A stretch of 6,535 bases of DNA, taken from positions 1 to 6,535 of the forward strand of contig CAZAAC010000093.1 of assembly GCA_964483155.1 (NCBI GenBank). Direction: 5' to 3'. The DNA comes from JAAYYM01 sp964483155. Its GTDB lineage: Bacteria > Bacillota > Clostridia > Lachnospirales > Lachnospiraceae. Every line of letters starts with the position of its first letter. The first letter of the stretch is position 1. Of this stretch, positions 1 through 6,385 are shown piece by piece. A program made the translations under genes and the position numbers. A model generated the notes under the pieces. The model made no database searches and was not told the origin of the DNA. It saw only the letters and a list, made by a program, of their open reading frames with translations.

Positions 1-19
1 AAGGTGTTCTCTTTCTCTT

Positions 20-53
20 TATCTAATTAATATCCTACAAAAACTTTACCCTA
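20..53 (-). repeat. Left copy of the 33-bp inverted repeat pair
   Basis: Read on the minus strand, this segment carries TAG-G-GTAAA, TGTAGGAT and TTAATTAGA in the same order and spacing as 6485-6517 on the plus strand, apart from one extra A. The internal palindrome of the right copy is not preserved here (GTAAAGTTTT). It follows the MATE gene in a non-coding stretch of about 130 bases at the window edge, which otherwise holds a TATAAT on the minus strand at 111-106 and a run of six G at about 76-71, but no gene or terminator I can support. Confidence 0.5.
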
Positions 54-134
54 GCGTATTCACGTTCTCCCCCCGCAGGTATTTTATAACCTTAAGTCTT
101 ACAATATTATACAGCATCTCCCTACATAATACTA

Positions 135-1460
135 TTAAGAATTTCTTTTTTTCAAATCATTTTTGAAAATGAAAAAGAGGCTGATTGGTATTGTAATTAC
201 TTCTGTCACTGGCGCTACCATCCACACGCCTGTTAAACCAAATAAAACGGGTAGTGTAAAAATACAAAGCAATAATACCAGCAGCCCCCTTAAAGAAGAA
301 ATGATTGCGGATTCCATTGCCCTTCCAATAGAAGTAAAATAGAAGGAGGTAATTGTATTGATACCGGAAAACAGAAAAGAAAGTGTAAAAATCAATATAC
401 CAGACTGAACCATAGTCTTTACAATTTCACTTTTTACAAAAATACCACTATACCAATCTGCTATTATAAACATAATAGTGAGCACAATGATACCTGCACA
501 TAATACATACAGATTTGTTTTCCTTCTAATCCTTTTTGCAAGTTCCATATCTTCTGCCCCATATGCAAAACTAATTAGCGGACTGGTTCCTTGCCCAAAT
601 CCGATAATGATCATGCTAAATATATATGCTACATACCCTACAATGGTAAATGCTGTCACTCCATTGACACCTATATTTTTCATGATTACCAGATTATATG
701 CAAACATCGTTATGCTCATCGAAATTTCTCCAATAAACTCGGATGCCCCATTAAAAATAGTAATTTTAAGTGTTTCTTTCACAAATACAAATTTTTGAAA
801 CTTGTATACACTGGACTGTTTAATAAAATAGCGAAGAATGAAGAACAGGCAAAGAACTGAAGATAACAAAGATGCCATTGCAATTCCTTCGATTCCAAGA
901 CGTAGCCATCTGGCAAACAGATAATCCAGAACAACATTTCCCAAAACATTCAGTATACTTATTTTCATAAAGAACTGTGGATTGCCATCCGCTCTTATAA
1001 ACATGCCAAATGCACTGCTAATAACCATGACTGGAAGCTCTACCAGCATAATCATATAATATCCTCGGAAGTATTCCGCCACCAGCGCATTTACATGTAA
1101 TATGCTTAGGAGTGGTTGAAAAGAAATCCAAGCTATAAGACTTACAGCAAAAGATACCACAACAGTTGTGAGCATCGTCTGGTTGAAAATAGCATTACAC
1201 TTGTCTCTGTCTCCTGCGCCAAGCGCCATACCCGCGAGGACACTTCCGCCTACGGATATCATTAGCCCCAGCCCAAGATACAGATATACAATCGGAAGGC
1301 CCAAATTAATTGCCGCAATTCCCTCCTTTCCAACATAATTTCCGGTAAAAAATCCATCTGCTATCGTAATAAGCGACGTCAAAACCATTGCAATGATTGC
1401 CGGAATTGAAAATTGAAAAATTGTCTTACCCACATTACTCTTAATGTTTTCTAAATTCAT
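135..1460 (-). CDS. MATE-family multidrug efflux transporter
   Basis: A 441-residue polytopic membrane protein of usual MATE length with about twelve hydrophobic segments in two homologous halves. Family hallmarks are the N-terminal IADGFFTGNYVG (33-44, with Asp35), the loop FIRADGNPQ (154-162) followed by NVLGNVVLDY (171-180), and the second-half motif GFGQGTSPLISFAYGA (287-302). These proteins export cationic drugs, dyes or metabolites across the cytoplasmic membrane using a sodium or proton gradient; the coupling ion and substrate cannot be read here. The sequence resembles the MepA-like group of Firmicutes. The gene follows the AraC/GyrI regulator by 103 bases, with its own promoter-like element in between. 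The C-terminus ends in a basic tail (KNDLKKRNS), and the reading frame is intact. No terminator hairpin is seen after the stop. Confidence 0.92.
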   Translation of the reverse strand: MNLENIKSNVGKTIFQFSIPAIIAMVLTSLITIADGFFTGNYVGKEGIAAINLGLPIVYLYLGLGLMISVGGSVLAGMALGAGDRDKCNAIFNQTMLTTVVVSFAVSLIAWISFQPLLSILHVNALVAEYFRGYYMIMLVELPVMVISSAFGMFIRADGNPQFFMKISILNVLGNVVLDYLFARWLRLGIEGIAMASLLSSVLCLFFILRYFIKQSSVYKFQKFVFVKETLKITIFNGASEFIGEISMSITMFAYNLVIMKNIGVNGVTAFTIVGYVAYIFSMIIIGFGQGTSPLISFAYGAEDMELAKRIRRKTNLYVLCAGIIVLTIMFIIADWYSGIFVKSEIVKTMVQSGILIFTLSFLFSGINTITSFYFTSIGRAMESAIISSLRGLLVLLLCIFTLPVLFGLTGVWMVAPVTEVITIPISLFFIFKNDLKKRNS

Positions 1461-1468
1461 AAAAACAA

Positions 1469-1475
1469 CTCCTTT
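1469..1475 (-). promoter_or_regulatory. Ribosome binding site fixing the MATE start
   Basis: AAAGGAG lies 8 bases before ATG 1460. An in-frame ATG at 1487 lies inside the palindrome at 1483-1498 and has no ribosome binding site, so the nine-residue extension it would add is not supported. Confidence 0.75.
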
Positions 1476-1498
1476 CAAAATGGACATTTCAAAATGTC
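1473..1498. promoter_or_regulatory. Palindrome and direct repeat at the MATE promoter
   Basis: GACATTT-CA-AAATGTC (1483-1498) is a palindrome with 7-bp arms, beginning right after the predicted start of transcription. On the minus strand CATTTTGAAA occurs twice, at 1496-1487 and 1482-1473, with a 14-base period; the second copy runs into the ribosome binding site. The arrangement could be an operator for a repressor or regulator or a small leader hairpin. AraC proteins usually bind direct repeats, but normally upstream of the -10 element, so its partner is uncertain. Confidence 0.4.
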
Positions 1499-1505
1499 AA
1501 ATTCC

Positions 1506-1534
1506 ATTATAGAAAAGAGTCATAAAATAAACTT
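1506..1534 (-). promoter_or_regulatory. Candidate promoter of the MATE exporter gene
   Basis: A perfect TATAAT lies at 1511-1506 on the minus strand, 46 bases before the ATG at 1460. The -35 position at 17-bp spacing (1534-1529) reads AAGTTT, far from consensus. A good -10 with a missing -35 is typical of activator-dependent promoters, which fits the AraC-type gene just upstream. The transcript would start near 1500. Confidence 0.45.
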
Positions 1535-1563
1535 CTGAATTCTAGCTTTATTTCTTTTGGATT

Positions 1564-2397
1564 TTATTCAATCGGAATACAAATATCCAAAACCATATAC
1601 ATTGTCTCACAATCGATTTCCCGATAACAATCAAATCCATATCGCTTATCAATTTTGTGGTTACTCATCGGGATCCATACATTAAACAGATTTTGATAAG
1701 CTGCATAAATCTGTTGTGGAAACCCCTTAAAATGATAGACTGCAAATTTCCCTCCTTGTATTGTACATGTGTTTTTTAATTCACAGTTTTTGTCAACACT
1801 CATGCAAATATCATATAGGCAGCTATTCCTATCGGTAATAGATGCATCATCAAATGTACGTTCCAAAAACATTGTTTTTTCTGTTTGATATTCCTTATAT
1901 TTCTCCATGAATGTAGCCCAATCCTGCCCGAGATTCTGATAATTTCCAATTCGTCTCTCATAGATCACATATTGATCTTCTATCATCTCAATAGAAATCT
2001 TTTGATTACATTCTGCAAATGACTCCATTACATTTACTATTTTGGGATAAAATGGATGTTGCATAGAATGCTTTGCGATTTTTTTTCGAAACTCTGCCGG
2101 GGATGTATTATGATATTGCTTAAAAACAGAGCTATAATTTGATGGGCTATATCCATAATCAAATCCAATATCTGTTATCGTCTTTCCACGCTCCACCTTT
2201 AAGCGAAAGGCACTCTGTTCCAGTTTCATCCTTTTAATAAATGCATAAATGCTTTCGCCTGTTTCTTCTTTGAAAATCTTTCCAAAGTAATATTTTGAAA
2301 AATGACAGTGATCTGCCACATCTTCAATTGAAAAGTCCTCTCCAATATGTTGCATAATATAGTTAATCGCCTGATTCACAACTTCACTCGTAATCAT
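1564..2397 (-). CDS. AraC-family regulator with GyrI-like effector domain
   Basis: A 277-residue regulator. The N-terminal 100 residues hold two helix-turn-helix units (about 23-44, SIEDVADHCHFSKYYFGKIF; and 73-95, TITDIGFDYGYSPSNYSSVF) of the AraC/XylS type, followed by SPAEFRKK, the usual end of that domain. Residues about 132-277 fit a GyrI-like small-molecule binding domain as found in Rob and similar regulators of multidrug response. The C-terminal domain has many cysteines, including C193, C198, C205 and C211. The start at ATG 2397 is preferred because GGGAAG lies at proper distance; a GTG at 2412 is in frame but has no spaced ribosome binding site. The next gene downstream encodes a MATE exporter, so drug-responsive control of that pump is the likely job. 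A 74-base gap separates it from the transglutaminase-like gene, without a recognisable terminator or promoter. Confidence 0.88.
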   Translation of the reverse strand: MITSEVVNQAINYIMQHIGEDFSIEDVADHCHFSKYYFGKIFKEETGESIYAFIKRMKLEQSAFRLKVERGKTITDIGFDYGYSPSNYSSVFKQYHNTSPAEFRKKIAKHSMQHPFYPKIVNVMESFAECNQKISIEMIEDQYVIYERRIGNYQNLGQDWATFMEKYKEYQTEKTMFLERTFDDASITDRNSCLYDICMSVDKNCELKNTCTIQGGKFAVYHFKGFPQQIYAAYQNLFNVWIPMSNHKIDKRYGFDCYREIDCETMYMVLDICIPIE

Positions 2398-2471
2398 ATT
2401 GTCACTTCCCACCCTGCATAATCATTGTTTTCTGTCTACTGATCGTCGTCATAATTCTCGCGCCATCTAAT

Positions 2472-3521
2472 CTACTCTTCTATTAGGTAATCAGAGTATG
2501 TTGTATCCTCACTATTTTCCTCGGCATAGGCATTTTCCATTTTAATGGAGTCTTCCACCTGTATTTCTATAAATTTCACACGAATAATTGCCTGTAAATA
2601 ATTGATAGAAATCTGGCTATGCTTCCCATTTTCTTTTGCTATATTTGCAATGAATCGCAATAATTCTTCAACCACCGTTTTTGTGAAATATCCACCTCTC
2701 CAATGAAAGGTAAAACTTTTTCCTTTTTTGATTGCTTGCTGACAACGCTTTGCTACTTCTTCTAACTTTGTAAAAGAAAGTTTTTTATCCCTATAGTAGA
2801 AACGGTCTCCCTCGGTACACGGTGGAATTTTATAGATTACTGGCTCATGGTCTCTGTAAATACTTTTGTCATCAAGATTAACGTAATCATAACGAATTTC
2901 TTTTTTCCCCAAAGTATTATCAAATGTAGCATCCAGATGATACCAGTTTTTATTAATTTGAATCACATTCCATGCATGTCGATATTTCATGCCTTTTTGC
3001 AAATTATTTTCAGAAATCACAACAATACAAGGAACCGAAAGCTGATCGCAAAGAATCTTCACCGCTTTCGCAATTCCCTCGCACACGCCCACGCCCTGCC
3101 CGAGTGGTCCAATAATTTCATGAGAATATTGCTTTTTCAGTTTATCATAAGTAACATTCTCACATATAAAATCATGGATAAAGAGTTCTTTTTCCAAGTC
3201 ACTTTTATCTTTTAAGGCTCTCGTTAGTTTTTCAACTCTAGAAGTCATTGCTTTTTGATGCTCTTTAATTTTGTTTTTATCAAACAAGTATACAGGTTTT
3301 AATCTCATCACTGTAGAGTCTTCAAAAAAAGAGTATTGAAATGTTGACACATAGAAAATTTGCGGGCAATCCAATCTTAACTTGTAGAATATGTCGCTTA
3401 GTTCATTTCCATCGATTCTTTGCATCTCAATACTTTGTGAAAACGTCTCAAGTCCGCTCTTCATAACTTGATAGATTCTTTTTTGCTGCTTATCCATCTG
3501 ACTATAATAATAGGCTTCCAT
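2472..3521 (-). CDS. Cytoplasmic transglutaminase-like (cysteine protease fold) protein
   Basis: A 349-residue protein with no signal peptide and no membrane segment. Residues about 110-215 form a transglutaminase-like core (PF01841): catalytic Cys147 in GVGVCEG, His182 in YRHAWN and Asp197 in YHLDATFD, in the order and spacing expected for an active triad. The N-terminal 105 residues are helical and charged. A region after about 245 (LEEVAKRCQQAIKKGKSFTF and following) looks like a small separate alpha/beta domain I cannot name, ending in an acidic tail. Family members act as proteases, peptidases or amidases more often than as crosslinkers; the substrate here is unknown. The start at 3521 has GGAG 7 bases upstream. 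A 90-base gap with a terminator hairpin separates it from the Fe-S scaffold gene and no clear promoter of its own is seen, so read-through expression is possible. A functional link to the Fe-S genes is not shown. Confidence 0.8.
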   Translation of the reverse strand: MEAYYYSQMDKQQKRIYQVMKSGLETFSQSIEMQRIDGNELSDIFYKLRLDCPQIFYVSTFQYSFFEDSTVMRLKPVYLFDKNKIKEHQKAMTSRVEKLTRALKDKSDLEKELFIHDFICENVTYDKLKKQYSHEIIGPLGQGVGVCEGIAKAVKILCDQLSVPCIVVISENNLQKGMKYRHAWNVIQINKNWYHLDATFDNTLGKKEIRYDYVNLDDKSIYRDHEPVIYKIPPCTEGDRFYYRDKKLSFTKLEEVAKRCQQAIKKGKSFTFHWRGGYFTKTVVEELLRFIANIAKENGKHSQISINYLQAIIRVKFIEIQVEDSIKMENAYAEENSEDTTYSDYLIEE

Positions 3522-3543
3522 TTAACTTCTCCAAATAAAATTT

Positions 3544-3577
3544 AAACAGGAACCCTTTTATATAAGGCTTCCTGTTT
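3544..3577 (-). terminator. Rho-independent-like terminator of the SMS operon
   Basis: Arms AAACAGGAAGCCTT and its partner pair over 14 positions with one internal mismatch and a 6-base loop, 34 bases after the scaffold stop codon. On the minus strand the hairpin is followed by TTTAAATTTTATTT-like sequence, which is U-rich but interrupted. The next gene's ribosome binding site begins about 10 bases later. The interrupted U-tract and modest GC content suggest incomplete termination. Confidence 0.6.
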
Positions 3578-3611
3578 GATTGAAAGATTACGTCGCTGCT
3601 CTCTGTTCCTA

Positions 3612-4532
3612 CTATTCCAGAAAATCCTGCAAAATAATATCCTCTGCTTCTTTTTCAGTGAGCCCCAATGTCATCAATTTCGTTAATTGTTCAGATGATA
3701 TCTTTCCAATCGCAGCCTCATGAATTAGCTGCGCATCTGCATCTAATGCATCTATTTCCGGCACTGAAGATACATGCGCATGATCCATAATAATAGAATC
3801 ACATTGTATGTGTCCTCTGCATTTACTAGATCCTATCAAATTCATATGGAAAATCTGTTTTGAATCATCTCTCGCAACAGAACGTGAAATCACCTGTGCG
3901 CTCGAATCTTCGCCAACAAGTTTTACATTAATATTTGATTCAGCCCTTTGATCTGCATTCGTAAATAATCTTTCAGTAACTACTAAACGTGCATTCTTAT
4001 GTAAAATGATATCTGTATCTCTTACCGTTTTATCCACTCCCTTAATCTGTACCATTTCAAGTTCTACGAAACCGTTCTCTTCCACCTCAATTATAGTTTT
4101 TGGATTTAGTATTCTCTCTCCCTTGCCACCGCCTTCTCCATAATGTTTCTCTACATATTTCATATGCGCACCCTTACGCACAAAAAACTCATGGATACCA
4201 TCATGCTGTTCACTTTCACAGCTCGAATTATGAATGCCGCATCCTGCTACTATCACGACATCAGAGTCTTCCCCTACTTCAAATGTGTTGTAAACCACAT
4301 CTGTAAGTCCTTCCTGTGAAACAATTACAGGAATATGAACACTTTCTCCTTTTGTTCCTGGTTTTATAATAATATCAATACCTGGTTTGTCTTTTTTCGT
4401 GATAATATCAATATTTGCTGTAGTATTCCGGCTAATACCTTGCCCATTTTTTCGAATATTATATGCTCCCTGTGGTACTTCATGTAAATCAGCTATTTCA
4501 TCTAGGATTACTTTATCTATTGCATTCAGCAT
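3612..4532 (-). CDS. smsB: SufB/SufD-like Fe-S scaffold of the minimal SMS system
   Basis: A 306-residue member of the SufBD family (PF01458), much shorter than E. coli SufB (495 aa) and without its long N-terminal region, matching the single-scaffold SmsB form. The core is a repetitive beta-helix-like segment (about 35-240), followed by the C-terminal helical part with LIHEAAIGKI and LGLTEKEAEDIILQDFL. C244 in QCDSIIMD aligns with Cys405 of E. coli SufB (QCDSMLIG), and E272 in the HEA motif with Glu434; the spacings are nearly equal (28 and 29 residues). C238 is nearby, and a second group, C98 and C105 with H101, H110 and H114, lies in the N-terminal half. The protein probably forms a complex with the ATPase and builds Fe-S clusters in the cytoplasm. 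With no SufD partner, a scaffold homodimer is expected. No desulfurase gene is in the window. Family assignment is firm; the SMS subtype is inferred from length, pairing and motifs. Confidence 0.9.
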   Translation of the reverse strand: MLNAIDKVILDEIADLHEVPQGAYNIRKNGQGISRNTTANIDIITKKDKPGIDIIIKPGTKGESVHIPVIVSQEGLTDVVYNTFEVGEDSDVVIVAGCGIHNSSCESEQHDGIHEFFVRKGAHMKYVEKHYGEGGGKGERILNPKTIIEVEENGFVELEMVQIKGVDKTVRDTDIILHKNARLVVTERLFTNADQRAESNINVKLVGEDSSAQVISRSVARDDSKQIFHMNLIGSSKCRGHIQCDSIIMDHAHVSSVPEIDALDADAQLIHEAAIGKISSEQLTKLMTLGLTEKEAEDIILQDFLE

Positions 4533-5265
4533 TATCAGTACCTCCTTTTATACAGTTATTCCTGCACTCACAGCCCGAATCAAGGTGCGATATTTTTTCC
4601 AAAAACTTCTCATGCGTTGTTATTTCACTGATTTCACCGTTTTGTAATAGAATGATTTCATCAGATAATCGCAAAATACGCTCCTGATGGGATATAATAA
4701 CTATAGTTGTATCCTGCCTCTCATGTATGTTCTCAAATGTTTCCGTAAGTCTTTGAAAACTCCACAAATCAATTCCTGCTTCTGGTTCATCAAATACAGC
4801 AACCTTTAGATTTCTTGCTAAAACACTTGCAATCTCAATACGCTTTAATTCACCACCTGAAAAGGTAGTATCAATTTCACGGTCCAGATAATCCTGTGCG
4901 CATAGACCCACATCATAAAGAAGCTGGCATTTATCAACTTCATTTCCTGCTGCAGCTAGATTTAACATTTTTCTTACTGTTAAACCCTTAAAACGTGCTG
5001 GCGCTTGAAATGCATATCCAATTCCTGCTTTGGCTCTTTCTGCAATACCCAGATTCGTGATTTCCATTTGATCCAGAAATAATTGTCCATCATTAATGGG
5101 AACAATTCCCATGATTGCTTTCGCCAATGTAGATTTCCCGCCACCATTTGGACCCGTTATGACATATATTTTCTTTTTCTCCAAAGTCAAGTTTATATTC
5201 TTTAATATCTCTACCTGATTATCATTTCCCCGCAATGTAACATTCGTATTTTTTATTGTTAACAA
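4513..5265 (-). CDS. smsC: SufC-like ABC ATPase of the minimal Fe-S assembly system SMS
   Basis: A 250-residue soluble ABC ATPase of the SufC type, which energises the SufB-type scaffold during iron-sulfur cluster assembly instead of transport. Visible motifs are Walker A GPNGGGKST (38-46), Q-loop Q87 in YAFQ, RFKGLTV (91-97), signature FSGGE (135-139), Walker B VAVFDEPEAGID (155-166) and the switch H193. The D-E-P-E-A-G-I-D-L-W form, as I recall, is typical of the archaeal/anaerobe SmsC branch, whereas classical SufC has DEIDSGLD. The last 20 residues contain C232, C234, C238 and C248, a cluster I do not expect in canonical SufC and a possible metal or Fe-S ligand set. Translation starts at TTG with a strong ribosome binding site. 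The 3' end overlaps the scaffold gene by 20 bases, so partners are co-produced. No membrane segments are seen, so it acts in the cytoplasm. Confidence 0.9.
   Translation of the reverse strand: MLTIKNTNVTLRGNDNQVEILKNINLTLEKKKIYVITGPNGGGKSTLAKAIMGIVPINDGQLFLDQMEITNLGIAERAKAGIGYAFQAPARFKGLTVRKMLNLAAAGNEVDKCQLLYDVGLCAQDYLDREIDTTFSGGELKRIEIASVLARNLKVAVFDEPEAGIDLWSFQRLTETFENIHERQDTTIVIISHQERILRLSDEIILLQNGEISEITTHEKFLEKISHLDSGCECRNNCIKGGTDNAECNR
4541..4547 (-). promoter_or_regulatory. Strong ribosome binding site inside the end of the ATPase gene
   Basis: AAGGAGG lies 8 bases before the ATG at 4532-4530, within the last codons of the SufC-like gene. It supports the start chosen for the scaffold and shows that the overlap of 4513-4532 is genuine. 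Confidence 0.8.
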
Positions 5266-5270
5266 TTTTG

Positions 5271-5276
5271 TCCTCC
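5271..5276 (-). promoter_or_regulatory. Ribosome binding site that fixes a TTG start
   Basis: GGAGGA on the minus strand lies 5 bases before the TTG at 5265-5263. No ATG or GTG with similar support exists nearby, and the protein sequence begins like the family (LTIKNTNVTL) right after it. This makes TTG the most credible start of the ATPase gene. Confidence 0.75.
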
Positions 5277-5300
5277 TGCTCTTTCTTCTAATTTTTTCGT

Positions 5301-5834
5301 TTACAGGTTTTCAGCATTTTTATATAGTTCGTCAATTTCTTTTTTCGAAATAACTTTTGACAAAGCATATGCAATAATTATAATTCCAGGGATATCAATC
5401 AGAAGTCTTGTCATTGCAAATTTCATTCCCAAGGATGCTATTTCAAACAGAAACATTGGAATTTTAGTCGTTGACCATGCGCCGATAAATATAAGTATGT
5501 TGGTAAACTTCACACCTTTTTTCATAAAGACTGCCGTGATAGGAAATGCACCATATAATGGCCCAGCAGCTGCAGATCCGAGTAATATGGATAATACAAT
5601 CCCTTTTAATCCAGAACCTTCACCCATATATTTTACCATTGTTTCTCTGGGAACCCACACATCGAGAAGTCCCAATAATACAAATACTGGTGGAATTACA
5701 AACATCATCTGTTTGAATGAATCTACAGAAATACTGAAAGCCCTTAATCCCAATTCACGATTAACGACCGTAACAATTATAATCAGCACGAAAACAACCA
5801 GAAACATCTGATATCTTTTTAGAATCTTTTTCAT
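5301..5834 (-). CDS. Half-size permease of the ArsP/YraQ family, subunit B
   Basis: A 177-residue membrane protein with about five predicted helices (roughly 9-25, 40-60, 76-99, 110-131 and 143-162) and a short charged C-terminal tail. The motif G91-P-L-Y-G-A-F-P98-I-T-A with Gly107 after helix 3 is the counterpart of the P-G-x2-F-P unit of subunit A, and helix 4 is followed in both by a P/E-containing segment. The two proteins therefore look like the two halves of one COG0701-type permease encoded separately. There is no cysteine. Translation starts at 5834 inside the stop codon of subunit A (ATGA) behind only a weak ribosome binding site, so translational coupling is likely. A gap of 35 bases without a terminator leads to the ATPase gene, consistent with one operon. 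Transport function is inferred from family; the substrate cannot be read from the sequence. Confidence 0.8.
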   Translation of the reverse strand: MKKILKRYQMFLVVFVLIIIVTVVNRELGLRAFSISVDSFKQMMFVIPPVFVLLGLLDVWVPRETMVKYMGEGSGLKGIVLSILLGSAAAGPLYGAFPITAVFMKKGVKFTNILIFIGAWSTTKIPMFLFEIASLGMKFAMTRLLIDIPGIIIIAYALSKVISKKEIDELYKNAENL

Positions 5835-6316
5835 ATTCCAGCCACCACCATTCCAATGATATATGCAACTAAAAATGAAAAAAGGAAGGCAAATACATTT
5901 CGTAATATGGTTAACTTCTTTCCAAAGTATTTCATTTCAATTGGAAATGTGACAACTCCAACCATCATCAACGTCGAAACAAATGCCCCTATCTGCATGT
6001 AACCCGCTCCACTTTCTAGAAGCAACGCTGCCATTGGGAAAGCCACAAAACCTGGTATTAATGTGATTGCGCCAATGACAGATGCAATTACAACTCCCAG
6101 CCATCCAGAGTCACTCCCTATGATTTTAGAAATTGTTTCTGTATTTAAAATTGCCAACATGATTCCCACGATTAAGAGTACAACCAAAAGCTGTGGTAAA
6201 ATATTTTCAAATGCCTTCCATGCTTTTTTCAAGGACATTTTTGTTTTCTTTTTATCTTTCAAGAACGAAATGATCAATAATATTATAGTAAGTCCATAAA
6301 ACAGATAGGTGTCCAT
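5831..6316 (-). CDS. Half-size permease of the ArsP/YraQ family, subunit A
   Basis: A 161-residue integral membrane protein with about five predicted helices (roughly residues 3-19, 38-57, 71-92, 106-126 and 139-160) and a Lys-rich cytoplasmic loop after the first. Helix 3 ends in the signature P88-G-F-x2-F-P94 followed by AALLL and Gly103, which resembles the half-repeat of COG0701/PF03773 permeases, where full proteins of about 310 residues carry two such units. It has no cysteine, so the Cys motif of arsenite-type members is absent. The start at 6316 is chosen because AAAGGAG (6330-6324) sits 7 bases upstream; an ATG at 6409 lies inside the leader hairpin and would add an implausible polar extension. 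Its stop overlaps the next start as ATGA, so the two are probably coupled and form a heteromer. The substrate is unknown; linkage to Fe-S genes suggests, by inference only, something related to sulfur, thiols or metals. Confidence 0.8.
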   Translation of the reverse strand: MDTYLFYGLTIILLIISFLKDKKKTKMSLKKAWKAFENILPQLLVVLLIVGIMLAILNTETISKIIGSDSGWLGVVIASVIGAITLIPGFVAFPMAALLLESGAGYMQIGAFVSTLMMVGVVTFPIEMKYFGKKLTILRNVFAFLFSFLVAYIIGMVVAGI

Positions 6317-6385
6317 CAAAATGCTCCTTTCACATCTATTATTTCCTAAACATATTTTTGTCCGAACATTTATCAATTTCAGCCT

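Noticed and set aside
59..77. Tiny reading frame GTG-AAT-ACG-CTA-GGG-TAA behind a G-rich run on the minus strand, as a leader peptide
   Set aside because: Only five codons, ribosome-site spacing of 3 bases, and no attenuator structure visible after it.
478..860. Plus-strand open frames opposite the MATE gene
   Set aside because: They are the complement of hydrophobic codons of a clear MATE protein and show no domain of their own.
2398..2412. GTG start for the AraC-type gene
   Set aside because: GCAGG touches the GTG with no spacing, whereas the ATG at 2397 has GGGAAG at a workable distance and begins right at the domain.
4387..4687. Plus-strand open frames opposite the scaffold and ATPase genes
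   Set aside because: They lie antisense to well-supported conserved genes, have no family resemblance and no convincing ribosome binding site.
6320..6362. Second promoter close to the first permease gene (CGGACA and TAATAG on the minus strand)
   Set aside because: The -10 matches only about half of the consensus and the start of transcription would fall on the ribosome binding site.
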